DNA of 11,596 nucleotides from an uncultured Flavobacteriaceae bacterium. Its GTDB lineage: Bacteria > Bacteroidota > Bacteroidia > Flavobacteriales > Flavobacteriaceae. A program made the translations under genes and the position numbers. Shown in pieces: positions 1-5,628 of the stretch (position 1 is the stretch's first letter; each line of letters starts with the position of its first letter). The notes under the pieces are model-generated. The model saw nothing but the letters and a program-made list of their open reading frames with translations. It was not told the DNA's origin and made no database searches. Location of the stretch: positions 1-11,596 of the forward strand of contig CALZKX010000195.1 of NCBI GenBank assembly GCA_945788155.1, in the 5' to 3' direction.

Positions 1-1784
1 ACCTCATACTTTGGGACGGCATAAAAATGTACCAATCCGGTCACTTTTTTGGTTTAATATCGGCCTTTAATCCTTACTTAACAGAAACAGTTAGTGTTTC
101 AAAAAATGGCACGAGTGCCATGTATGGTGATGGTGTATCGAGTATTGTAGATATGCGATTGTCCAATAGTATTAGCAAAAAAGCGTCAGGTGGAGGTGGT
201 TTTAATTTTATAAATGGTGATGCCTTTGCCAAAATACCTTTAAGTAAAAAAACAGAAATACAGCTTTCGGCGAGACGTTCATTATCTGATTTTTTAGCAA
301 CTCCAACCTACGAACAATACTTTAAACGAATCTTTCAGGATTCGGATCTTACAAATAATCCAGATAACAGCTCTATATCAAAAAATGAACGTTTTTATTT
401 TTACGATACTACTTTTAAGTTTTTGTATGACATTTCAAAGAAAGATAAGATAAGGGTCAACTTTTTAAACGTATTTAATAATTTAAACTATAAGGAGCAA
501 TCCAGAATCAACGATATAGATGAAGCACTAAATAGCAATCTCACCCAAAGTAATTTAGCGGCATCAGTTGATTACACAAGAAAATGGAACCCTAACTTTT
601 CTACTTCTGTACAAGTACATGTATCTAAATACAATTTAGACGCCACTAATTTTGACGCTATAAATAACCAGCGTCTTATACAAGAAAATCAAGTATATGA
701 CAATGGTGTTAAAACATTATTGAATTATAGGTTTAACGATAACTTAAAACTTAATGGTGGCTATCAATTTTCCGAAGTAGGTGTAAGCAATTTAGAAGAC
801 GTAAACAATCCTGTTTTTAGAAGCTATATCAAAGAAGTCCTGCGAACACATTCGCTTTTTAAGGAGTTGGATTTTGCTTCAAACTCAAAAAATACCTTCT
901 TAAAAATTGGTGTAAGAGGAAATTATTTCGAGAAATTTTCCAAAACACTTATTGAGCCTCGATTTAGTTTCAATCAACGCTTTTTTAACAATTTTAGATT
1001 CGAACTTTTAGGCGAGTTAAAAAGTCAAACCACGTCACAAATTATTGATTTACAAAACGATTTTTTAGGAATTGAAAAACGCCGTTGGGTCTTGTCTAAC
1101 GATATTGATATTCCAATTTTAAAAAGCAAGCAACTATCTACAGGTATTAGGTTTAACAAAAACGGATTATTAATTAGTGCGGAAGCGTATGTTAAAAAAG
1201 TAGATGGCATTACTACAAGGAGTCAAGGCTTCCAAAATCAATATCAATTTGTTAATGCCATTGGCAATTATCAAATAAAAGGTCTCGACTTTTTAATAAA
1301 CAAACAATATTCAAATACAAGTGTTTGGTTAAGCTATTCGTATAGTAAAAATAATTATTTGTTTAAAGATTTAAATCTTGGTAATTCTTTTCCAAATAAT
1401 GTAGATGTAACACATGCACTTACATTTGCAGGCACTTACACTATTAATAAATTTAAATTCGCCTTAGGCTTTAATTGGCGAACTGGAAAACCTTATACTG
1501 AACCAGATGCAAATAATCCATACACAAATAATGTTATAAACTATAACTCGCCAAATAGCAGTAGCATTACTGACTATTTAAGGACTGATTTTTCTGCAAC
1601 TTATACTTTTAAAGTGGCAAATAACGCTAATGCCATTGCAGGTTTTTCATTGTGGAACTTACTTAATAAGAAAAATATTATTGACACATATTATGTTATT
1701 GATAGTGAAGACAATGTTTCTAAAATTGAAAATTCATCGTTAGGAATTACACCAAACTTCAGTTTTCGAGTTCACTTTTTGTAG
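1..1784 (+). CDS. TonB-dependent outer-membrane receptor, C-terminal part (5' end outside window)
   Basis: This is a partial gene. The open frame runs in from the left edge (first full codon at position 3) without a stop, so the first ATG at 27 is internal and about 593 residues are visible. The first residues (LWDGIKMYQSGHFFG, then NPYLTETVSVSKNGTSAMYG and GVSSIVDMRL) have the pattern of the end of a TonB plug domain, with the usual 'YG...G.I..' segment. The remainder alternates polar and aromatic residues in beta-strand-like stretches typical of the 22-strand barrel, and it ends in an aromatic-rich segment (NFSFRVHFL) like an outer-membrane assembly signal. Such receptors sit in the outer membrane and import siderophores, cofactors, peptides or glycans using TonB energy. 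The missing N-terminus would hold the signal peptide and perhaps a carboxypeptidase-like domain. No SusD-like partner follows, so the substrate cannot be deduced. The family call is firm; the ligand is unknown. Confidence 0.9.
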   Translation, partial: LILWDGIKMYQSGHFFGLISAFNPYLTETVSVSKNGTSAMYGDGVSSIVDMRLSNSISKKASGGGGFNFINGDAFAKIPLSKKTEIQLSARRSLSDFLATPTYEQYFKRIFQDSDLTNNPDNSSISKNERFYFYDTTFKFLYDISKKDKIRVNFLNVFNNLNYKEQSRINDIDEALNSNLTQSNLAASVDYTRKWNPNFSTSVQVHVSKYNLDATNFDAINNQRLIQENQVYDNGVKTLLNYRFNDNLKLNGGYQFSEVGVSNLEDVNNPVFRSYIKEVLRTHSLFKELDFASNSKNTFLKIGVRGNYFEKFSKTLIEPRFSFNQRFFNNFRFELLGELKSQTTSQIIDLQNDFLGIEKRRWVLSNDIDIPILKSKQLSTGIRFNKNGLLISAEAYVKKVDGITTRSQGFQNQYQFVNAIGNYQIKGLDFLINKQYSNTSVWLSYSYSKNNYLFKDLNLGNSFPNNVDVTHALTFAGTYTINKFKFALGFNWRTGKPYTEPDANNPYTNNVINYNSPNSSSITDYLRTDFSATYTFKVANNANAIAGFSLWNLLNKKNIIDTYYVIDSEDNVSKIENSSLGITPNFSFRVHFL

Positions 1785-1795
1785 CTAGATTGCTT

Positions 1796-1803
1796 TAATT
1801 TTG
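1796..1803 (+). promoter_or_regulatory. possible -7 promoter element for the 117-aa gene
   Basis: TAATTTTG is an exact match to the Bacteroidota -7 consensus TAnnTTTG. It lies 12 bp after the TonB receptor stop and 67 bp before the next start codon. No good -33 TTG is seen at the usual 19-21 nt upstream: the nearest TTTG (1778-1781) is only 14 nt away. It may be weak or a chance match. Confidence 0.3.
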
Positions 1804-1870
1804 ATAAAACGTTTTAAATTATAAGTTAAGGTTTATTAAAAAAGTAAGCTAAAAAAGCATATCTTTAAAC

Positions 1871-2224
1871 ATGCAGTTTTTAAAACGAATTTCACCTCTT
1901 TTTTTAAGTTTTACGCTTATAGCTTGTTGTTTAACATTTCAAACAGATACAGTCGCAACAGTTAAAACCACTAATACATCATGGGTGATTAGTAGTTTTG
2001 AAAAATCCTCAAACGAGGATACGTATCATATTAATCATAGAAAAGCGCATAGTATTCTTGAAAATAACTTTTCAATATTTAATTTTAAATGCTGTTTAAC
2101 ACATCATAAAAGTTTGTATGCTATGCATTACATCCAATACAAACAGCAACGTAACTTACAATTGGAATTTCTTAAAACTATTCTACAAACTTCCAATTTA
2201 GAAGATGATACTTTCATAGGCTAA
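1871..2224 (+). CDS. hypothetical small lipoprotein (117 aa)
   Basis: I do not recognise this protein. Its N-terminus has two lysine/arginine residues (KR, residues 5-6) and a hydrophobic run, followed by LIAC at residues 16-19. That fits a lipobox, with Cys19 as the lipidated residue, and suggests signal peptidase II processing and anchoring in an envelope membrane. The mature part of about 98 residues is rich in Ser, Thr, Asn and His and has two further cysteines at 'KCCLTHHK'. No known domain is visible. The start is the only ATG that gives a signal sequence, and there is no clear Shine-Dalgarno motif, as is usual in this group. It lies 86 bp after the TonB receptor gene and 70 bp before another small gene on the same strand. 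Co-transcription with either neighbour is possible but not shown. The coding call is moderate; the lipoprotein reading rests only on the N-terminus. Confidence 0.55.
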   Translation: MQFLKRISPLFLSFTLIACCLTFQTDTVATVKTTNTSWVISSFEKSSNEDTYHINHRKAHSILENNFSIFNFKCCLTHHKSLYAMHYIQYKQQRNLQLEFLKTILQTSNLEDDTFIG

Positions 2225-2294
2225 TACCACTTCATTTTTAATTCACTCTACGCCAAAACTAGGCTTAGACATTGTATCATTTTAGAAATTACCT

Positions 2295-2474
2295 ATGCGA
2301 AAACTTAAACGCTTTTTGCGCTTATTCTTATTATTACTCATGATTGGAATGGCTGCAATATTACCAGTACCAATACTATTTTATGGCAAAGATAATTTAC
2401 CAAAAAACCTAACCGAATTAGTTGAAAAAACTGAAGAGGAGGATAAAGATGATGATATTAAGGAGTTATTTTAA
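2295..2474 (+). CDS. hypothetical 59-aa single-pass membrane protein
   Basis: This short ORF has a clear architecture. A basic N-terminus (MRKLKRFLR) is followed by one hydrophobic helix at about residues 10-29 (LFLLLLMIGMAAILPVPILF) and then a highly acidic, lysine-containing tail (EKTEEEDKDDD, ending IKELF). The positive-inside rule predicts the N-terminus in the cytoplasm and the acidic tail in the periplasm. The PVP at the end of the helix and the charged tail look like selected protein features rather than random translation. It lies 70 bp after the predicted lipoprotein gene on the same strand, and its stop is 36 bp before the 57-nt repeat that opens the parDE cassette. I recognise no family and can assign no function. 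No strong promoter match is seen directly upstream, so it may depend on read-through from the preceding gene. Confidence 0.55.
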   Translation: MRKLKRFLRLFLLLLMIGMAAILPVPILFYGKDNLPKNLTELVEKTEEEDKDDDIKELF

Positions 2475-2510
2475 AGACTAAAGACACTTGACATTGTCGA
2501 ATAAATAGTC

Positions 2511-2567
2511 GAACTTCGTTTAACGACTGATATAAAACATTGAAACGTTGCATATCATTGCATTGTG
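2511..2567 (+). repeat. 57-nt dispersed repeat, copy A (left flank of the parDE unit)
   Basis: This stretch starts GAACTTCGTTTAACGACTGA and ends CATTGCATTGTG. It matches 8685-8741 at 56 of 57 positions; the only difference is T versus C in CATATCA(T/C)(T/C)GC, at 2559. It contains the 9-mer CGTTTAACG (2517-2525), the reverse complement of the 9-mer ending the unit at 3305-3313. It also contains a small inverted repeat, TGATAT (2528-2533) with ATATCA (2552-2557). Outside the 57 nt similarity falls off, although CTTGAC occurs exactly 24 nt upstream of both copies. It lies just before an accessory gene pair with its own promoter, so it looks like a cassette boundary rather than a promoter. Confidence 0.85.
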
Positions 2568-2581
2568 TATAATTTGAGATA

Positions 2582-2613
2582 TTTGCATGTTATACCAATT
2601 TTTGGTATATTTG
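2582..2613 (+). promoter_or_regulatory. parDE promoter with overlapping palindromic operator
   Basis: TTTG (2582-2585), a 20-nt spacer and TATATTTG (2606-2613) form an excellent Bacteroidota -33/-7 promoter. Transcription should start near 2618-2620, giving a leader of only about 12 nt before the ATG at 2631. A perfect inverted repeat, TATACCAA (2591-2598), TTT, TTGGTATA (2602-2609), fills the spacer and runs into the -7 element. ParD antitoxins are ribbon-helix-helix DNA-binding proteins that repress their own operons, so this palindrome is the natural ParD or ParD-ParE operator: occupying it would block the -7 contact. The promoter and palindrome are seen directly; binding by ParD is inferred. 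Confidence 0.75.
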
Positions 2614-2630
2614 TAACAAATAGTATCAAA

Positions 2631-2882
2631 ATGAACAAGAACACATCCATATCACTCGGAAATTATTTTGACCAATTTGTGCAAAGTAGCATACGCGAAG
2701 GAAGGTTTAAAAACGTCAGCGAAGTTATTCGCGCAGGATTAAGACTTTTAGAAGAAGAAGAAAGTAAAGTGATTGCCTTGAAAAAAGCAATTCAAGAAGG
2801 AATTGATAGCGGAATAGCTCACGACTTTGACCCAGAAAAACATCTTGAATTTCTAAAAGCGAAAAAGCACTCGAATGGCTGA
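2631..2882 (+). CDS. parD: ParD-type antitoxin, ribbon-helix-helix (83 aa)
   Basis: This is a type II antitoxin of the ParD/CopG ribbon-helix-helix family. Residues 1-45 fit the DNA-binding dimer fold: a short strand (NTSISLG), a helix (YFDQFVQSSIREGRFKN) and the hallmark 'NVSEVIRAGLRLLEEEE' second helix. The C-terminal half (about residues 46-83) is the charged, flexible region that normally wraps and inhibits the ParE toxin. The frame is open to an ATG at 2565, but that start lies upstream of the promoter at 2582-2613, and the extra 22 residues do not look like the family. The ATG at 2631 gives the normal length of about 80 aa. The last 8 bp overlap the toxin gene, which couples translation so that antitoxin is made first. 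It is probably autoregulated through the palindrome at 2591-2609. Confidence 0.9.
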   Translation: MNKNTSISLGNYFDQFVQSSIREGRFKNVSEVIRAGLRLLEEEESKVIALKKAIQEGIDSGIAHDFDPEKHLEFLKAKKHSNG

Positions 2883-3174
2883 ATATAAGCTGACGAACAA
2901 AGCTGTTGAGGATTTATCAAAGATTTGGGATTATACCTTTGAGGTCTGGTCGGAAAAACAAGCTGACAAATATTACAATGGACTAATTTCTAACTGTCAA
3001 GAAATTGCAGACAATCCAGATTTAGGAAAAAACTATGAAGATATATCAAAGCAGCTTCTTGGAATAAAAGCAAGTCGACATATAATATTCTACAGAACTT
3101 TAAACGAAAAATATGTTGAGATTACGAGAATACTGCACGAAAGAATGGATTTAAAGAAAAGAATAACGGAATAA
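2875..3174 (+). CDS. parE: ParE-type toxin, RelE/ParE superfamily (99 aa)
   Basis: The size and sequence fit the RelE/ParE fold: an N-terminal strand (YKLTNKAVEDLSKIWDYT), a helical hairpin (residues ~20-50, WSEKQADKYYNGLISNCQEIADNP), then 'LGKNYEDISKQLLGIKASRHIIFYR' and the C-terminal strand-helix 'VEITRILHERMDLKKRI'. The pattern 'G(I/Y)..SRHIIFYR....... V.I.RILH.RMD' is characteristic of ParE rather than RelE. Known ParE toxins poison DNA gyrase, although the target can differ among homologues. The pair could serve as an addiction module or a phage-defence element. The reading frame is intact and no key region is missing. It starts inside the end of parD (8-bp overlap, ATGGCTGA) and ends 150 bp before the stop of the convergent argS gene. 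Its downstream side carries the folded right end of the cassette. Confidence 0.9.
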   Translation: MAEYKLTNKAVEDLSKIWDYTFEVWSEKQADKYYNGLISNCQEIADNPDLGKNYEDISKQLLGIKASRHIIFYRTLNEKYVEITRILHERMDLKKRITE

Positions 3175-3192
3175 AAACTACACACAGCAAGT

Positions 3193-3313
3193 ATAAAAAT
3201 AATGCGTAGTTTAGTGCTTAATCAAAGGTCGTTGCGCTTTTGCTACGTCTGATTTTCCTTCGGGAAATCCTCGCACACAAAACCGCACTATTCTTTTATG
3301 AGACCGTTAAACG
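3193..3313 (+). repeat. imperfect inverted-repeat structure, right end of the parDE unit
   Basis: The outer arms are 3193-3217 (ATAAAAATAATGCG... TTTAGTGC) and 3273-3299 (GCACACAAAACCGCAC... CTTTTAT). They pair with a few G-T/A-C mismatches and a 2-nt bulge. An inner hairpin has 8-bp arms, GATTTTCC (3251-3258) and GGGAAATC (3262-3269), with loop TTC and one G-T pair. The block ends with CGTTAAACG (3305-3313), itself inside the short palindrome CCGTTAAACGG. It may act as a bidirectional terminator between parE and argS (a T-run follows on the argS side), a recombination site, or both. Its layout matches the structure at 9524-9649, which suggests a common kind of element. Confidence 0.65.
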
Positions 3314-3324
3314 GACCAAAAAAA

Positions 3325-5133
3325 CTACATACGTTCTGGCGCCTTAATACCTAAGAGTCCAAACGCATTTTTTATAGTATTTGCAACTACTTGCGATAAT
3401 TGCACTCTAAAAACCTTTTCATTTTGGTTATCAGCACCTAGAATAGATACATTTTGGTAAAAGGAGTTAAACTCTTTAACCAAATCGTAAGTATAATTAG
3501 CTATTAACGCAGGACTATGGTTTTGGGCAGCATTTTGGATGACTTCAGGGAATAACTCTAATTGCTTTATAAGTTCTTTTTCCTTTTCATGTAGAGACGT
3601 TTCGACTGCGCTCAACGTGACATTTGTGTTAAAATCAGCTTTTCGTAATATAGCTTGTATTCGAGCATAGGTATATTGTATAAAAGGCCCTGTGTTTCCT
3701 TGAAAATCGACCGACTCTTTTGGATCGAATAGAATACGCTTTTTAGGATCAACTTTTAAAATATAATACTTTAAAGCACCTAAGCCAATGGTATTGTAGA
3801 TAGTATGCTTTTCTTGGTCGCTATAATTATCTAACTTTCCTAATTCCTGGGACAATTCTTTGGCTGTATTGGTCATTTCAACAATTAAATCGTCGGCATC
3901 AACTACTGTCCCTTCACGACTTTTCATTTTACCACTAGGCAAATCTACCATACCGTAACTCAAATGGTATAGGTTTTTTGCCCATTCGAAACCCAATTTT
4001 TTAAGTATTAAAAACAGTACTTTAAAGTGGTAATCTTGTTCGTTACCAACGGTGTACACCATACCTTCAACATCTGGATAGTCTTTTATACGTTGTATGG
4101 CTGTACCAATATCTTGAGTTATATATACTGCTGTACCATCGGCTCGTAGTACTATTTTTTCATCTAAACCATCAGCTGTTAAATCGCACCAAACCGAACC
4201 ATCTTCTTTTTTAAAGAACACACCACTTTTTAATCCTTCGGCAACAAACTCTTTTCCTAATAAATACGTATCACTTTCATAATAATAACAATCAAAATCA
4301 ACACCCAAGTTATTATAAGTGGTTTCAAAACCTTCATACACCCATGCATTCATCATTTGCCATAGAGCAACCACTTCATTGTCTCCAGCTTCCCATTTAA
4401 GAAGCATATTTTGAGCTTCTAATAAAATTGGTGCTTCCTTTTTTGCGGCTTCTTCTGTTTTTCCTTGAGCGACTAAACTCGCTATTTCTTTTTTATATTC
4501 TTGGTCAAACTTTACATAGTAATTTCCAACCAATTTATCGCCTTTTCTTAAATCAGGATTTAAAGTAGTTTCAGGAGTTTCTTTATTACCATCACTCCCA
4601 TTGGGAGCAAAACGTTTCCAAGCCAACATACTTTTACAAATATGAATACCTCGATCGTTAATAATTTGGGTTTTATACACTTTATGTCCAGAAGCCTTTA
4701 AAATTTCGGCTACACTATATCCTAAAAGGTTGTTTCTAATATGTCCTAAATGCAAAGGTTTATTGGTATTTGGCGACGAATATTCTACCATAATAGCCTC
4801 GTTTGTTTGTGGCTTAAAACCGTAGGTGCTATTCTCTTTTATTGTATTGAAAAAATTAAGATAAAACACATCGTCTATCACAATGTTTAAAAAACCTTTA
4901 ACGACATTGAATGCTTTTACCTCATCTACATGTTTTACCAAATAGTTTCCTAAATTTTCGCCTAATTGCTCAGGGTTCATTTTAACCACACGCAACATTG
5001 GAAATGTTACCACTGTAATATCGCCTTCAAACTCTTTACGTGTTGACTGAAATTCTACTGTATCAATCTCAGCTTTATATAACTTAGAAAAAGCTGTTTT
5101 AATATGTTGTAATAAAGTCTCCTGAATGGTCAT
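3325..5133 (-). CDS. argS: arginyl-tRNA synthetase
   Basis: ArgRS is the cytoplasmic enzyme that charges tRNA-Arg with arginine using ATP. All class I hallmarks of ArgRS are present in order. The N-terminal Add1 tRNA-binding domain covers about residues 1-110 (FEGDITVVTFPMLR). The HIGH box is in SSPNTNKPLHLGHIRNN (H128-L-G-H131). The catalytic core includes the DRG and YITQDIGTA motifs. The KMSKS region is relaxed to K-MKSREG-TVV around M403, a usual state in ArgRS. The helical C-terminal anticodon-binding domain ends in LLGIKAPERM, the standard terminus of the family. At 602 aa it is full length. The ATG at 5133 lies about 20 bp downstream of a good -7 element. It is transcribed away from the histidine kinase and converges with parE, from which it is separated by the inverted-repeat block. 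An essential gene with no irregularities. Confidence 0.97.
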   Translation of the reverse strand: MTIQETLLQHIKTAFSKLYKAEIDTVEFQSTRKEFEGDITVVTFPMLRVVKMNPEQLGENLGNYLVKHVDEVKAFNVVKGFLNIVIDDVFYLNFFNTIKENSTYGFKPQTNEAIMVEYSSPNTNKPLHLGHIRNNLLGYSVAEILKASGHKVYKTQIINDRGIHICKSMLAWKRFAPNGSDGNKETPETTLNPDLRKGDKLVGNYYVKFDQEYKKEIASLVAQGKTEEAAKKEAPILLEAQNMLLKWEAGDNEVVALWQMMNAWVYEGFETTYNNLGVDFDCYYYESDTYLLGKEFVAEGLKSGVFFKKEDGSVWCDLTADGLDEKIVLRADGTAVYITQDIGTAIQRIKDYPDVEGMVYTVGNEQDYHFKVLFLILKKLGFEWAKNLYHLSYGMVDLPSGKMKSREGTVVDADDLIVEMTNTAKELSQELGKLDNYSDQEKHTIYNTIGLGALKYYILKVDPKKRILFDPKESVDFQGNTGPFIQYTYARIQAILRKADFNTNVTLSAVETSLHEKEKELIKQLELFPEVIQNAAQNHSPALIANYTYDLVKEFNSFYQNVSILGADNQNEKVFRVQLSQVVANTIKNAFGLLGIKAPERM

Positions 5134-5153
5134 TCCTACTAGATTTTAAGCTG

Positions 5154-5161
5154 CAAAGATA
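5154..5161 (-). promoter_or_regulatory. argS promoter, -7 element
   Basis: Read on the minus strand this is TATCTTTG, an exact TAnnTTTG match, ending 20 bp before the argS ATG. Transcription would start close to 5147 and leave a very short leader, common in Flavobacteriaceae. The -33 position holds TTTAG (5187-5183) rather than TTTG, so that half is weak. Confidence 0.6.
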
Positions 5162-5499
5162 AAACTTTTACTAAGGTAAAGACTAAATTTTACAGTTTTA
5201 TACAGCATAAGGAATGGCGTAAAATAGTTAAGATATTGGCTAAGACTAATTATTTTAAGAAAAGCTTAACGTATTAAATATCAATAATTTACATTTTATC
5301 GAAACTATGATAATCTGAAAGATGCATTTCATCGACAAAAGTGTAGTTTTTCCATGTTTTTTACCGTTTGTCGACACCAACTTTTTTTAGAAAAAAATAT
5401 TGTTCCTTTCATCTAATATTTTTGCTTTAAAACGCAGAAATTAGGGTTTTGCTTCACTTTTGTCAACTTTTGTTAAGCTATTAATTTCGGTCCCCAACG
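5162..5499. other. intergenic stretch between argS and the kinase leader
   Basis: No gene is supported in this AT-rich 338-bp stretch between divergent transcription units; stops are frequent in all frames. The only clear structure is an inverted repeat, TCGACAAA (5332-5339) and TTTGTCGA (5367-5374), separated by 27 nt. It is too widely spaced for a typical hairpin terminator but could be paired half-sites for a regulator. A further T-run/A-run (around 5382-5398) can pair loosely and is probably just low-complexity sequence. Confidence 0.5.
5459..5489 (+). promoter_or_regulatory. candidate promoter for the upstream ORF and histidine kinase
   Basis: TTTG (5459-5462), a 19-nt spacer and TAATTTCG (5482-5489) match the Bacteroidota -33/-7 pattern with one mismatch (C for the third T of TTTG). 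Transcription would start near 5496, just before the ATG at 5500 of the small ORF, and continue into the kinase. Confidence 0.4.
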
Positions 5500-5628
5500 A
5501 TGATAACAACTACTTTTGGTTACAAAGCAAATAGATTGCTTGTTAGTATATACTTGATTTTCCTTTCCCTCAGGGTTAGTTTGGGTAATACAGTAGTTGT
5601 TGCGCCTAAAACCTTTTATAGTTTATGA
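5500..5628 (+). CDS. possible 42-aa leader or small membrane protein overlapping the kinase start
   Basis: This short ORF ends in TGA that overlaps the ATG of the kinase gene as ATGA (5625-5628), the classic arrangement for translational coupling. The product begins MITTTFGYKANRLLVSIYLI and continues FLSLRVSLGNTVVVAPKTF. It has one basic stretch, then a hydrophobic segment of about 17-20 residues that could be a signal sequence or single membrane helix. It begins just after the candidate promoter at 5459-5489. It could be a small protein made with the kinase or a leader peptide that gates kinase translation. Against it: the length is within chance, the family is unknown, and an alternative -7 match at 5511-5518 lies inside it and would make it untranslated from that start. 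Treat it as a candidate only. Confidence 0.35.
   Translation: MITTTFGYKANRLLVSIYLIFLSLRVSLGNTVVVAPKTFYSL
5511..5518 (+). promoter_or_regulatory. alternative -7 element for the histidine kinase
   Basis: TACTTTTG is an exact TAnnTTTG match giving a leader of about 100 nt before the kinase ATG. No TTG is present at the -33 position (the sequence there is CGG). The leader would contain a small stem, AAGCAA (5525-5530) with TTGCTT (5536-5541). Use of this site would exclude translation of the 42-aa ORF. Confidence 0.3.

Noticed and set aside
27..29. ATG at 27 as the start of the TonB receptor
   Set aside because: The frame is open upstream to the edge and the residues before it (LILWDGIK) continue the plug-domain sequence, so it is internal.
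2565..2630. N-terminal extension of the antitoxin from the ATG at 2565
   Set aside because: The extension lies upstream of and across a very good promoter and operator, would make the protein 22 residues longer than typical ParD, and encodes residues unlike the family.
2500..3325. Target-site duplication around the parDE unit, and likewise around the DUF6090 unit
   Set aside because: No convincing direct repeat flanks either unit outside the CGTTTAACG/CGTTAAACG ends, so a classic DDE transposition event is not supported.
5525..5624. Riboswitch or attenuator in the kinase leader
   Set aside because: Only one small 6-bp stem is seen and no known aptamer core or terminator/T-run follows it.
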